A stretch of DNA of 64,000 nt from Phymatolithon calcareum (Eukaryota; Rhodophyta; Florideophyceae; Hapalidiales), in NCBI GenBank assembly GCA_977006965.1, contig OZ345380.1, positions 124,001-188,000 of the forward strand, read 5' to 3'. Made by a program: the position numbers and the translations under genes. The notes below the pieces were generated by a model. That model was not told the origin of the DNA. It was given only the letters and a program-made list of their open reading frames with translations, and made no database searches. Below, in pieces: positions 20,665 through 33,173 of this stretch (the stretch's first letter is position 1; every line of letters begins with the position of its first letter).

Positions 20665-21394
20665 CATGTAACAGCCGGGAAACAGGAATACGGGGTGGTG
20701 AAATTATCAAATCCGCTGCGATCTCAGTAGCGCTGAGGCCCAGTGCATAGGATAGCGGATATAGTACAGACTCTAATAGTATAGCTGGCGCTCGAATTGC
20801 GTGCGTTCTTTGCCATCTTTGGTTCAATGTTTTGCTTTTCGCTTCCTTCACATCGGATCATGGCCACAAGAGAAGTGCTTTTCACTCCCTTAAACGATGG
20901 TTATCATAATATGATATCCAAAATATTATTCTGCACCAAAATCGCCTTGCTCTTGCGTACTCTGGCTGCAGGGAGAAAGCGCTCACCTCTAAGATGAAGT
21001 TGGCAATCGATATATCGGAAGGTTCCAAAGCCATTGGCACCATTTTCTTTTCTATGGAGCAAATTGCGGATTTGATAATTTTTCGAGCCCCTTATTATGA
21101 ACGCCATTTTGTCCCGCCTGTTACATGGATACTTTAGTCTTGATTTTTTTCTTCGTTTGAAGGGAAAGAACCTACACTGCTTTATAAAGCCTTTCAAATT
21201 TCCTTTTGAACTTGTATTCTTGATGATCCCTCACCTTAACGTTTTGATCTATGTTGTCGAAGCTTATCTTGCAAATACAAACCGGGTCTGTGAGCATGTT
21301 TCTGACTTATGGTCCTCCCCCTTTCACCATCAATCCAATGCCGCGCTTGGTCAACAGCTACTGTTAATCTAACGGTAGTGACCATAAATGTCCA
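20665..21394. other. No recognisable gene
   Basis: AT-rich sequence with frames under 100 codons on both strands; nothing recognised. Confidence 0.45.
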
Positions 21395-21842
21395 TTGCAT
21401 GGTAGAAAGATGAACAGTGGTAGCACTAGTTTTTCCTGTCCAATATTGCACGCACCCGCGCGCGGCACAGGATTCCTTTGGTTACTGCGAAGGGACCCTT
21501 CCCGAAATGGTCGTGCTGGAGGCAGAGAAGGCACTTGGGAAGCAATAAGTTTCTCCATCAAACTACACGCTGTGACGTGGAACTGCGGCGCCGTGGCAAT
21601 GCCCACAGAGACTTACGATGCAACTGGCTCGGACACATTCTTCGAATGGGCGAGCACCGCCTAGTCCGCCAGGTGCTGCTACAATGCGTTAGACCAACGC
21701 CAGAATCAATCTTTGGTGACGTACCTGGACGAGACGCGAAAGCCGCAGTCAAACTCGCTAATGATAGGATAGAATGGAAGTAACTTAGGACCTCGAATCG
21801 CTGCTAGCCCCATTGGGCGAAAAGGCACAATGAATGAATGAA
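21395..21842 (+). mobile_element. LINE family E, 3' fragment with (AATG)n tail
   Basis: The frame at 21590-21783 reads LRCNWLGHILRMGEHRLVRQVL and ends RIEWK. This is the characteristic extreme C-terminus of many RT-bearing LINEs (a WLGH.LRM motif). About 50 bp of 3' UTR follow and then AATGAATGAATGAA. Upstream parts are out of frame. It is a separate LINE family from A, 1 and D. The 5' limit is approximate. Confidence 0.7.
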
Positions 21843-21993
21843 AGAGCCCTACATCTCATACAAGGAGCGACGGAGTAATTTCATTTAGATGTGCTTCCTT
21901 TTGACAATAAAGGGCGTGGGTGTCAGACCAGAGCAGCAGCACTGCCACGCTAGCTAGTGTCTCTGAGAAGAACGCAGCTGCATAGAGCTGTTG

Positions 21994-22320
21994 CAAAACG
22001 GTAATGAGCAGTTCAGAACAAGAAGAGAGCTTTACCTTTCGCGCGCCCAGCGTCGTAGAAACTCGCATAGGTCCACTTGCTGTTAAAGAATGTCGACGGA
22101 TACGAGTTAGTCGTGGTAATCCGTTATGACCGCTGGTTTCCCAAAACGAGGACCGGCCATGACGCGACGCCTACATCATCCACTTCGCTCCGTGCGTCCC
22201 GAAGGAGCTCTGAGCCGACCAAAACTTGTTGATATTCCTTTCGACTGCCTTCCGACTCAACGTTGTGCTCGAGTGCTGTCGCATTTACCATTCCACATAC
22301 GGTTAACGGTTGTGGAGTTT
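21994..22320. mobile_element. Foldback element, partial copy 2
   Basis: Left arm as at 6649 (GGTAATGAGCAGTTCAGAACAA to GTTTCCC and ACGCCTAC). The centre is inverted relative to copy 1: 22200-22290 matches the reverse strand of 6900-7000. The right arm is missing. Confidence 0.65.
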
Positions 22321-22869
22321 GACGTGTCACCCACTCAGAGCCAGTCAGACTATCTCTTAATTTTTCAAGCGGTCATGAAAGCACGAGACTCTCTTCCAAA
22401 CGGAGTCACTTTAATTGTTGTAGGTCCAACCGGTCGCCGCTAACAACCGATTTAGCAACTGGCTTCGCGGCCGCTTTCCATCTCCGTGCGCCGCAAGCAC
22501 TTGTGTGTACCAGTCGGGACCACGGTCGCGTATTGGTGAACGCGGTATTGGTTCCAAGCTGCAGCGTTTTTGTAGTTGTTTGACAATTGCCTCCAGTGGA
22601 ACAGGCAACTGTAGTTATGTGAAGTAAGCTGTTGCGAACTACGTTTGGTCTGTATTTGGAGGTTTAACTGCTGTTCACGCCATCCTTGCGGTTCTCTGGT
22701 CATTTGCGCATCTTGGTATTGTGCCACAACGCTTTCATTTCCGACATCGTTCGCCCGAGATGCGGGGAACATACGAGCTTATTGTGCAGCATGTAGCGGC
22801 AGCACAGCTTATTCCTGCTACGCAGTTCGCATATATGTTCTCACTGGCCGTCTTGCGAAGTCCACAACT
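22321..22869. other. No recognisable gene
   Basis: Unique-looking sequence between the foldback element and the 3' flank of GT14-2. A plus-strand frame at 22721-23059 crosses into block PP; see that entry. Confidence 0.45.
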
Positions 22870-23427
22870 CGCTGTTAAAATCAAGAAGGTCTCTTCAGTG
22901 TCCTTGGTTCTTAACGTTAGCGTTTCTCGACGTACTTATCAGGCTCAATATCCCAGGCGTTGGCGATTCTATGGTCTGCCACTTCTAAATATAAATGACG
23001 GGCAGCTGGAGGAATTGTCAGCTACGCAGATGCCCATGTCTGTCCCAAGGAATACATAGAAAGGCAACATTCTTTGTTGAGAGCATGTAGTCATCCTTCA
23101 GGACTGCTGTTGTAAATATTCGTGGCATTATTCCGTTTCCCCCGCACAACTCGTCCTCGGGACACTCGCGTCAAATATTTATTGGGGCAGCTTCGCCGCA
23201 TCGCAATGTGTTGGTCAACGTCGTTAGTACAACATGTCTACAGCGTGTTCCGGGTTCCAACAACACAGCGGTCGTTGTTCTATGTACAAACTTTCATTGA
23301 GAAACGAAATCCACGCTCCCAGTTTCCTATTCCGCGGTTTCGCATGGAGATGAGAGTGAAAACCAAATACGTTGTTCATTTCAAAAAATATCTGAGCCAA
23401 ATGGCCGCAACCAACACATGCATTCTG
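22870..23427. repeat. Block PP (3' flank of GT14), copy 2
   Basis: Matches 34674-35222 and, more loosely, 55365-55944. Contains on + a run of about 50 codons shared with the 34674 copy (SVSRRTYQAQYPRRW, ending at a common stop). The shared frame may be the end of a neighbouring gene or chance; the third copy does not keep it. Ends at the GT14 stop codon. Confidence 0.6.
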
Positions 23428-24631
23428 TCACTCAAGGCATTCCTCTCTCTCGCGCTACGCATCCCGCATACCCTTGCGGATAACCCTCTGCGCCGTCTTT
23501 AAAACGTGCAATGTAAAGCGCGCGGCGTCGGACACGCTTCTGATGAACACGAACAGACTCAAGCAATCTAGCTGTCTCCTGCACAGAACTCTAATAACCT
23601 ACGAGCGCGGAATCAATCTCGTCCAGAAGCGCGGCGTGCGAGGTGGAAAACTTACGAGCAAATATCTCACCACTTCTCATCAGACCCTGATGTAGCTCGG
23701 GACCCTGCGGCCCATCAAGAAACGCCAGACGGGCAAAGGCAGCGGTAGCATTGCTTCACACTATGTGACGGAGAGCGTCCCATGCGACTGGAAATCGGGG
23801 AGAGGATAGTGCGAGCAAGGTAGAAAACAGTGCTCGTCGGATGCACGCAAATTTGCGAGAAGCGCGAGAAGGCGACGTGCGTTCGCGCAGTCCACGGCGT
23901 GGGCCGGAAAATCGGCAGAGAGAATTACCCAGCCCTCGGCTTTTTTGAGGGGCAGGGCCTCGGGATGTGCAGCCGGGTGCGTTACATTGACATGCGCGAG
24001 ATCGCCGCCGATGCCCCATAGCGCCGGGTCTATGTGCAGGGTGGCAAAGCGGCGCTCGAAGATCTAGCTCTCCGGACGCGTGGATTTTTGTGGCTGAAAG
24101 AAATTCAATCCCTTCAGAGCCGGCTCTGACGGCAGTGCGCGTAACGACGGTGCGGATACGAGGGGATAGTCAGATGCGGAAACGTTGATGATGAACGACC
24201 ACGGCACTGCTGAGCTTACAGCAAGAAGCGTGGAGATCGCGTCCAAGGTGGCTAAGAGCATTGACACGCCGGCGTATGCGACCGGATTTGACGGGACGAT
24301 GCGAATGTTATGCGGGTACTTGGCGAGTAGTGTTTTCGCAAGTGAATCGCGATGCGCGTGTGGAATTTTCGCGTCGAGATGAACGGCGCACACATTGCAA
24401 GAATGCCAAACTGCATCGAGCAAGCGTGGTATCTGTGACACAGAGGTCACTAATGCCTGAATGGAAAGCGCGAGGCGGACATGTCGCCCACATCGCGGGT
24501 ATCGCAGAGCAAGCACTGCGATCAGCGTCAGGAACAATGCGAAAAAGAAGTAGTACCGCCGCTCCAAGCCTGTGGCGGCGGGCACGAACGCGCACTAAGG
24601 GTTGCCACCGCATTTCTGTGCGCGGCGCCAT
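23428..24631 (-). pseudogene. GT14-type glycosyltransferase, copy 2 (broken)
   Basis: Homologue of the intact gene at 55945-57144, from ATG at 24629-24631 to the equivalent stop at 23428-23430. The anchor, donor-site region (VSASDYPLV) and FFQPQKSTRPE are readable. Then TAG at 24064-24066 replaces the Trp codon of ETWFFERRF. Further indels follow near 23810 and 23500. Not functional. Confidence 0.85.
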
Positions 24632-24734
24632 GCCTGATGTGCATGGGTTTTCGCAGTGTGAGCACAGGGCGCATGTGCACAAAAGATGTGCCCATGGGAC
24701 CGAGCCCAGCGAGAGTCAGACCAGGCCGCAAACG

Positions 24735-26740
24735 TGATATGTGAGTGGATGTACTCTTCCCAGGTTGCTGAGAATTCGATTTAGCTGTCGTGCATGATAT
24801 CCACGTCAATATCTCGCAGCATGAGCCGAATAGCCGGAACGATGGGACATAAGGGATACGTTACTTGGTACAAGTATAGGCAAGCATTTGATAGCTGTGC
24901 CGAGCCTGTTGCCAACGACGTGCAGCTACTTCCGCTGTTGAGAAGCACTCGGAATATCGTCCGCGGAGTGCGACTTATATCGAGCGCGCACCACCGTCAT
25001 GGTGACAATTTCGGTCGCGGGGCGTTGCCGGAATGGCAGATCGTTTGTCAGCTTGTTGAAAACGCTCGCGCCACAAGAAGAAGAAGAAAGGTAGATTTCT
25101 ATTTAAAAGTTACCAACGAATCTGCTGACGCTCGGGGAAACTTTCCTAAGGCCAAGGGGTTTTGGCTATATTCTGTCCTGAAGGGGTTTTCTTTTCTTGT
25201 TGGTGTAACACGACTCAGTGGACTACAAAAACCCACCTCTGGTCTCCTTCGGGACCTCGAGGGGGAAAGTTTCGCGCCACAAGAAGATATCGGACGCAAA
25301 ACCATGTTTTGAGGCGGATAAAACAGATAGGGAGATGAGACCAGTGAGGAGTGCGGCGAGCGAGGAAAATGCATGGAAAGCATTCTAAGAGATGAGAAAG
25401 GTTGATTTGACCGTGGTCTCGATATTGATCGCCTCCGTTTTCCAGCGCATTCTCGTGTTTTGAAACCACAATCGAACCGACTGGTCGTTTGAGCCTCTTG
25501 GAAGGGAATGCAAATCGAGCATGCAATCAAAGGCAGACATGGAATGGATAAGAACATTGGCGGATGCATGTGAATGAGATCTGGGACTGGTGGGCGTCTT
25601 CAAAAATCTACCTCTGTGATCAGGTGTATCGCGCGGGTGAGGCCGAGTGCACACCGCCACAATAATAGGAGTGGTAGTCATGGCGCGCCAGTGCACGATT
25701 TATCGGCAGCGGTAGCGGCTACTGCCGAACTGGAGGAGACTCGTTGACACCAAGCAGCTAAGCGAAAGAGGAATAGCTGTTCATGGCGGCGATTGTTGGA
25801 GCACCGCTTTCCTTCAGTATCGCCGCACCGCCGCACGCTGCTGTCCGTTTGGGTGATGTTGGTTCGGTCAGAATGTCTTTGTGCATCTGCTCGCATGCAC
25901 GGTCGGCGTCATCTGCGACTATGGCGGAGGCCGAACGCGTCGCTCATGAAGCACAGGCTTGACGTAGTACGACGGATACGATTAGTGCAACTTCAGAAGG
26001 AATCGATGATAACACTCACCCAATAGCGCGATTATGCGGCAGTTCCTTAGTCTTTTTCCATGGAATCTGTGTATTTCACAGTGGAAATAGTTTGAAGTTG
26101 GTACGCATGCGCTGCCCAAAGCGACAGGAAATACAGAACTGCAAGTTTGAGGGTCGTGGAGGCAGCTTCTGGAAGACTCCATCTGCATTGGATAGGCGCA
26201 TGCCGCCCGTGCCTGCTTGTAGGAATGATGTCGAGTTATGCATGCGTCACACTGTAATTCAGGAGTTGGTTGGATGGCGCTCCGTGCTTCGGTGGGAATG
26301 AACTCGATCGATGGTCCGCTTCGCGGGTACAGTACTTAAATTGGGTTGGCGGTGAAGGTGAAGTTGTGGACTCACTTTGCCTGGGGCAAGCTGGAAAATA
26401 GTACGGCAATGTTTTTGATTTCTCACCGTCCCGCTTGAGTGACATAAAGTCCAAGAACAGTATTTCACGCATGGCCGTAGTTGTATACCGACGATGGTCC
26501 GCACTCCAAGTTGTTGCAAAGTACTACCACACGCACTCTCACAACTCAATAGTGAGTATATAAACGATCTTCGCGGATACACTTTCTCCAGTAAAAGAAC
26601 CCGCACAGACGATTTTACTGGCAGGGGTGCTCTTTATTGTGCTTTCTCGACACACATAACGGCGCGACTACAACCGCGATCATTGCAATATATGATTTCT
26701 CCAACATTACCAGTGCACGTGGGTTAAGACGTTCCACAAC
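24735..26740. repeat. Spacer block P, copy 2
   Basis: Uninterrupted reference copy of block P except for about 200 bp of extra sequence near 25085-25265 that other copies lack. No gene is supported. Confidence 0.65.
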
Positions 26741-27299
26741 AAATACGTTATTGGGATTCCCGCATCCCGAAGATCTGATATTTTGAATGCCGGCATCTTA
26801 TTCAATCGATGTTATTGACACGTGTAGGTTATCGCCTGTAACTTAAGGGAACGGCCATGAAAAGTAATCATGAGGGACGTCACAAGGGAGGGACCGAAAT
26901 CATGCCCGCGAGACTACCGTGTAGTTTCGAATCATGGCCATTCCCGAAAGTTGAGGGCAATAACCGGCTTATCAGACCTGTTCTGAGGTTCATACAGGGA
27001 GCAGACTTCTCCTTTTCGTTTCGGCGGGCCGGGTGACATGGGATAGGTCAACCCGGTCGGAATGAAATTTTGGAGAATAATTTGGCCATTTATTATCCAA
27101 AGTGATGACGTTTCGGGACGTTTTGGGCCGTTTCAGATTCCTTCTGGAGCTCGTCGGAGTATAATCTGTTCAGCGGGCCTTCAAAACCGGGTGATAACTG
27201 ACAATGTATGCTTCGAGGATTGTCTCAACGACTGTATTTCTACAGGTGGAAGGCATTCAAAGTCTGGATGATGTTCTCTACTATTCTCATCCCACGTCG
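26741..27299. repeat. Spacer block Q, copy 2
   Basis: Same order as in copy 1; carries the small ORF at 26857-27036. Confidence 0.7.
26857..27036 (+). CDS. Small conserved ORF of block Q, copy 2 (59 codons)
   Basis: ATG to TGA of the same length as copy 1 although this is the most diverged copy (start MKSNHEGRHKGGTE, end FSFSFRRAG). Several changes alter residues, but none introduces a stop or shifts the frame. Function unknown. Confidence 0.3.
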   Translation: MKSNHEGRHKGGTEIMPARLPCSFESWPFPKVEGNNRLIRPVLRFIQGADFSFSFRRAG

Positions 27300-27713
27300 C
27301 TATTGATTTAATCTCGCTTATCTCCTTCATCTCCACATTCGTCTTCTCCATACATGCCCTCTGCTCTCTCTCCCGATTCCCTCTTCTCTCCTCACTAAGT
27401 ACTCTTTGTATCCATTTGGGAATATCGCTGATGGGGATGTCAGCATCATTGTCGCTACGCCCATTCACACCCTACAAAAGCGATTTCAGTGCAATTGCGA
27501 TTTCGACAAACGCCAAAACAATCACGACGTCTGCCAGCTCCTTCGTCGCGTTGAAAGTCTCTTCGTCCATTTTGTCCCACGTCTGTGCAACATCAGCACG
27601 TACAGCCGCAAGCAACGGGAGAGTTGAACCGTGCTCCATCATAGTAAGAAATGAACGCAGAAAACCAGCATTTTCATTTTCCTTGTGGATTGCCTCCTTG
27701 TCATCACCAAGTA

Positions 27714-28190
27714 TAGGCGGGTGGGGGAATTGTAGGTTTTTATTTTAGAAGCCCTCAACGCCGGCGCACGCCGACACCAGAGCAGCTTCGCATTGACTAC
27801 AGCATATCGCCTCCATCATCACACCATCATCTCCTCTTGCATCTCACTTTCTAGCATCATTAGTTTGTCCATCATTTGTTTCACTTCCTCTTCTGTTCCC
27901 TCATTCATCTTGGGTTGCGTTAGGTTGCGTTGGAGGGTTTCCAACAGCATCGCTGCTAGTTCGACATAACTTTCGATATATGCTGACGGATGTCGCGGAG
28001 GGAAGCGGCCGAAAAACGATTTGACTGCCCAAAGTCTGTGTTTTTTCGACTTAATTTGGAATACGGGGTTTAGATTCTCGTTCATATCCACGGCGATTTT
28101 GCGTTTTTTGGCCTTCTCCGTCTCGCTCCATGCGCAATAGGATCGCAGTTTCTCATCCTTTTGTGTGACCTTTCCTTCCACGGCCCTCTT
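27714..28190 (-). mobile_element. LINE family A, 3' fragment with poly(C) tail, in membrane copy C
   Basis: On + it opens GGTGGGGGAATTGTAGG and continues with the family A 3' end; the reverse frame (27819-28190) encodes the last 120 or so residues, including KHRLWAVKSFFGRFPPR. It replaced about 27 bp of the host gene instead of duplicating the target, so a small deletion accompanied insertion. Confidence 0.8.
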
Positions 28191-29046
28191 CTTAGCTGGC
28201 ATTTCAGAGCCTCTTCGTCCCTGTCATCTTTATTATTGCCGAGTCGTAGTTGTTCCAGTATTCTCTGTTGTGACATCAGTTGATCCGAGCTTTCCCTCGC
28301 CATGATAAAGCTCTTCGAATGCTTCCAGAAACTCATGTTAACCTCAAAATCTGAGCACGATTGTGAACTCACGGGCTCTGTGTTTTCCCTTGTTGCCAGC
28401 TACTGCATTACAATTCGGTTCTCGAAAATTCTATTAGGATGAAAAACATACCAATAACTCATGAGATCCTTCCTGCGCAGCGTAGCGAGCATAAGGTTGG
28501 GTGTGGTCAGGGAATAAAGAAGTCCCCATCCGACAAAAAATCCCCATCACTCCAACGCTTAGCGCTGTATTTCCTTCACTTGCTCTACTTGCCGAATCTG
28601 CACTGACTGATGACGCAATCCACCACCATCGTTGTCGCCATCCGACAAGCGCAATCGAGATCACTGTTGTCGCCACGAGATACGGCATCTCCGGAATAAT
28701 GCCCGAACCGTGACCCGAAGCCGAGAATGGGATCCATTTAACGCGACAGTTGCTCGCCGACCCGATCGTGTAATACAAATCAAATAGGATTTCCATGAGG
28801 CCTATTACCAACACATAAGGTGCCACAAATTGTAGCCACTGCAGTCGAAACGGCAGCGCCCGACGTAACTGCACGAACGATAGAACCTCTGAAACAATTG
28901 CTACCAGCACTTCTGCCGCCTCAAGACCTAACAGAATGCTCAACTTGCGGAAAGAGATTCGACATGGATCTACAGACTCCATCACAAGGGTGCCTTGCAT
29001 GGCAGCGAGAAGTATGGACAGGAAGACGAGAAGGGTGGGCCAGCTT

Positions 29047-29497
29047 TAGACTCAGAAGTTGAAATCGACTGATTCACCGGATCAGCGTCGTCCTCCGACG
29101 TTGGACCGAACGGTTCTTTGTTTTGAACTGATAAACTACCACTCGTATCTGTTAAGGTCTACTAGAGCCGTAAGGATTCGGAATTGTTCCATCAGCTTCG
29201 AGAAATCCCGCAGTAAAAGAAAGAAGAAAGAACTGATAAACTGATACCTTTACTTTCACTACCTGAGCGTGTAGACTTGGTATTTATACTCTTCGGGTGG
29301 GCAAACTCCATCTTTGTGGGTTTCCCTATCAGGGTTACACTACACATTACGCGGATTGGTACAGTAGTGTTCACACAATGCTTCAAGTTCTGTGTTCGCA
29401 GTAGACTGTGCTCCCAATTACAGGCAATGGTATTCAATATGGTGCCATCCCGTTCAGAGGAAATGTGCCGTGAGCCAGATAACCGCATGGGTCGACA
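29047..29497 (-). repeat. Gypsy LTR (downstream), with nested retroposon
   Basis: Starts TTAGACTCAGAAGTTGAAA and ends about GGGTCGACA; about 345 bp after removing the insertion at 29138-29230 and its duplication. Matches 34164-34508. Confidence 0.88.
29138..29230 (+). mobile_element. (AAAG)-tailed retroposon inside the Gypsy LTR
   Basis: A 93-bp copy of the 3' end of the element at 814-1591 (ACTCGTATCTGTTAAG, GAGCCGTAAGGAT), bounded by the perfect duplication GAACTGATAAACT at 29125-29137 and 29231-29243. The other LTR shows the empty site. Confidence 0.92.
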
Positions 29498-29579
29498 GTG
29501 CTCCATGATGTGTGTTACACTCACATCATTCAAGTTCCAAAGCGGTGAAGGCGTTCTTTGCGATTTTATTCTTCAATTG

Positions 29580-29867
29580 TCAAAAATATTCCTCCAACTT
29601 GTCAAGTACTTCTTCGTGCAGATCTTGTAGTGGCTGCCACGTCCAATCTTGTTTTTCGGAAAGGCCAGACCATTCAACCAGCACAAAAATTCTATCCTCC
29701 TCTTCATCGATGTCTAGGAAATTTTCTACTACCTCATATTTCGCCTCCGAATGTTGAATGTGTTGAAGAAGGGCACCGAATAGTTTGGCTCCATCCAACA
29801 TCGACCGATACAGCATCATCCTAGAGGCATGCACGCGTTCGGTTTTCTTGTCCAAGATTCCAGTCAC
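29580..29867 (-). pseudogene. Gypsy chromodomain
   Basis: Residues about 40-95 of this frame form a chromodomain: YEVVENFLDIDEEED, VLVEWSGLS, DWTWQPLQDLHEEV. In Gypsy elements this C-terminal domain guides integration to marked chromatin. The aromatic positions (Y, W, W) are kept. It is separated from the integrase by frame damage. Confidence 0.85.
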
Positions 29868-30474
29868 ATCGTATACCAGCTCGCTTACGACGCCAGTAAC
29901 TTGTCGCGGTCCTCTCTACCTGACCATCATTTTATGTCCCTTTTTTGAGCATTTCGAATGACAACAAAATCTGCGACTTTAAAAACGTGCTCCAGTACAT
30001 TAGTCTTCTTATTGTGGCTCCGAATATGCTCGTGCTGGTTCTTAGACACGTTTTCTGACGCTGCCTTATGCATATTGTCAATACTTGTTTGTGACTCTTG
30101 CGTTATCCACACTTTTCGACGTTGCAGACGGTAATTCAATAGACGGCCTTATCATTAATCGTGAAGGTTTCAGCCCTGTCATTACCTTAACTGGGTTTCG
30201 ATACGACACGTCATCGTTTTTTCCGAGCCTTTTCAAAGGAGCCTCATTTAGTGCTTACAGAACAACTCCAATTACCAACGGCCAGTCTTGTGGCCCTAGC
30301 TTCCGTTCGGGCTGTAGTGCACCACAAGCAGCCATTATGTTTGCCATGCAGGATTACAAAGTTCCATTTGCCCAGGGGGAATAGGCAACGGTGAACTTTT
30401 ATTCTTCAGCGAGCGTATCCATGACCTCGTTCTTAAAGTGTGAGGCTTGATCGCTCACCCAATACGACATCGCC

Positions 30475-30945
30475 CTAAAGACGAATCCAGTTCGCGATTT
30501 CCGTGTCTGCAGTTTCAGCTTTAGCCGCTCCGCATGGACAAAGCAAGATGTATGACGTCAAATCGTCTTTCAGTACCATCAAATACTTGTATCCGTTGCA
30601 GCCTGGTCCCATGTAGAGAAAATCGAAATGCAGTATCGTATTGGGCTTTGTAGGGTGGGTTGTCATAGATAATGGTCTCGGGATGCGCGTACAACCTTTC
30701 GAAGTCAGGCAGTGAATGCAATGTTTGACAAATTCCTTGCAATCATCGCTCATTGTTTTCCAATGAAACGTTTCCGCAACAGCATTTTGAGTCGTCTCAG
30801 CACCCCTGTGTCCTGCATATCCACAGTGTTTCAGCACCACCAGCTTCACTTGCAGTTCCACAGGATCATCTGGAACCCACATATGCCCGCTGATGTAGTA
30901 ACAGTCATTTCTACCTTTGTAGCATTCCTCCAGCATCTTTGGCAC
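30475..30945 (-). pseudogene. Gypsy integrase, N-terminal zinc finger and start of catalytic core
   Basis: HHCC finger visible as HCGYAGHRG and VKHCIHC, followed by the first catalytic Asp in ILHFDFLYMG. The frame then ends; the second Asp and the Glu lie beyond it in damaged sequence (29870-30470). Confidence 0.85.
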
Positions 30946-31028
30946 AAGCTTCTCCTGCTCCGCTAATATAGTCTGTTCCGAAGGCCAATCAAAGTCGTCA
31001 TCGTCAGCTCATTGTACGATATTATTCT

Positions 31029-31734
31029 TCATGACAGCACAGGACACACTTCGTGCCCTTCGCTTGCCCCGGTATCCCATCTTGTCATTATATCCGCCAT
31101 GACGTTTTTCTCCCCAAGGATTTGATCGATTGTGTACATAAACCGAGACGAAAATAGAGCCCAGCGTTGCACTTTTGTCACAATATACCTCCCGAGTGTT
31201 GGCTCCAGCGCCAAGAGATCGTACACGAACAGCAATTTTTCTGTGGCCTGAGAATACATGAATGTCATTTTCGCCTGCCAGCATGTAATCCATCTTGAAG
31301 AATACTTGGTATATGGAGTACTCTTCCTTCTCAAACGTGCTCTACTTCGACTGTGTGTCTGTTAGAGCTCCACTAAGGAACGCCAGTGGACTGTGTACCT
31401 GTTCTAACGGGGGCTTGTAAAGTTCACTTTCGTCCCAGTGCTCATCCGAAGCATCCGTGTTAATGCAAATGACTTTGGTACTGTCCCTGTGGGAAAGACT
31501 TACTGTTGACCGCAACTGCTCTTGAATGCTCTCATAGATCTCGTTATGTCTCTCGTTACATCCAAGCGCGTTGAGCATAAAACCTTGAATGGCTTTTTTC
31601 TTCCGAGATCCAGCTTTTTCATAAGTATCTTCCAATATTCCACGAAACGGTGCGATCTTTTGGGCAAAATCAGGTATAGATGTAGCCATCCACTGTAGGC
31701 AGTGTACATATTGGCACAACTCCGCTGCATTCAT
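31029..31734 (-). pseudogene. Gypsy RNase H region (broken)
   Basis: The first part (31342-31734) shows QYVHCLQWMA, CINTDASDEHW (RNase H catalytic start) and SPLAFLSGALT. The rest continues in other frames at 31029-31334 (FMYTID, GEKNVMADIMTRW). At least two frameshifts. Confidence 0.75.
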
Positions 31735-31899
31735 GGGCGCATGTGCGTTCAGTAGCCCACTTAAGCGTTGTGGGTCGCACCGAATACCGTCCGAATCGAT
31801 GAGCCGCGCACACCAACGGACGAACAGTACTGACTTTAGGGCAGAGATCTTGAGGAGCGCGTTTCACATATAATGACGAACTGCTCCAAATTATCAAGC

Positions 31900-32543
31900 A
31901 ATCCTTCTTTCGTCTTATTGTGAAGTAGGAAATCATCCAACCACGCGAGTAAAAGATCCCGAATAGTTTCGAAACATGGCTCAACTTTTCATTGAAAGTT
32001 CGCGCCACTGTTTGTAGCTCCTTGCAAAGTACTCGTCGGGCTAAACGTGCCCGTAAGAGTCATGAAACTGTGCAGTTCCTGGCTCTCCTCTGCCAGAGGA
32101 AGCTGCCAATAGCCACTGCAGAAATTAATCGTTGCGAAGCATTTGCTCCCGGCAACGTCCATTAATTCGCTTTCAATGTGTGGCATGGGCCAAGCAATCG
32201 GTACTGTACACGCATTGATCCTTCGCAGATCAAATGGTAGTCTTAAAAAAGTAAACGGTGCTTTTGGCACAAGCAAAAGAGCAGCAGCCCGAGCTGCGTT
32301 AGAATTTGATCGAATAAAATCGTATTCCACCAGCTTTCCAGAGTACTGTGACATAAACTCCCTCTGCCCTGGAGTGTACCTCCGCGCTTTCGCCCTACGC
32401 GGGACTCTGCCTGGTTTCAAAATCACCACCACAGGTGCAACATCTGCTATCTGATCGTGCCCCAAGCAAATTTGGAACGCGTCACGGTATTTACTTAGTA
32501 ACCCATCTAGGCACTCCTTTCGGGCCTCGCTGATTCCATTCAT
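31900..32543 (-). pseudogene. Gypsy reverse transcriptase (broken)
   Basis: Motifs readable in 31989-32543: FDLRRINA, MPHIESEL, FATINFCSGYWQ. The catalytic box appears as WLDD in another frame near 31945, after a frameshift. Confidence 0.85.
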
Positions 32544-32933
32544 ACGGCAGAAGAGACCAACTTGTTAAGTGCATTATCGACTTCTTCCTCTGTGTCTTTA
32601 CCTAAATCGATCCAATTGTCTTCGTCCAACAGATCCGATCCATTAATTTCGCTACGCGTACGATCGGCGTGAAAAACACCTCAGTTCAATGTCCTTTCCA
32701 CTGAACCGGGCTTATAATTTCTTCCGTCCATTAGTTCAGTCGCATCGACTTCGGTGCCTAACCTTTCGCACGCGAATTCGACTATCTCTCTGATGTCCAA
32801 TCCAAGCGGCCTGCAATAGCGGCTCTTCTATGAGCGGCTTTTCCATGGCCTCTGTTGTCACATCCCAGTTCAAATTTCGGATTTTCATTGACTTCCCATA
32901 GCGTATCTGTACCTCAGTTGTCAAAGTCGCAAC

Positions 32934-33158
32934 TCAATCAGTAGTAAACGACACCTCAGAGGCTTTATCCAACTGCATCTCGAGATCCAACGTCTGCGGT
33001 GTCTTGAACTTGCGTACTTTGACCTCGGCACCCTTTGACATTAAGTAAGCAACAAGCTCAGATGACATTAAATTAGTGTCAGCTCGGCTGTCAGCACAAG
33101 TCTCACGTGTCACTGCACCAGCCAAAGTTTCCATCAAGAGAGTACTGTTATTCTTCAC
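32934..33158 (-). pseudogene. Gypsy aspartic protease (mutated active site)
   Basis: The segment CADSRADTNLMSSELV lines up with the DSGAD active-site loop of retroelement proteases; Gly is replaced by Arg, which should abolish activity. Confidence 0.7.
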
Positions 33159-33173
33159 TTTCTCCTGTGGTAT

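Noticed and set aside
25099-25696. Minus-strand frames in block P with a recurring start (MTTTPIIV)
   Set aside because: Similar starts occur in P1, P2 and P3, but downstream frames disagree between copies; likely shared non-coding sequence.
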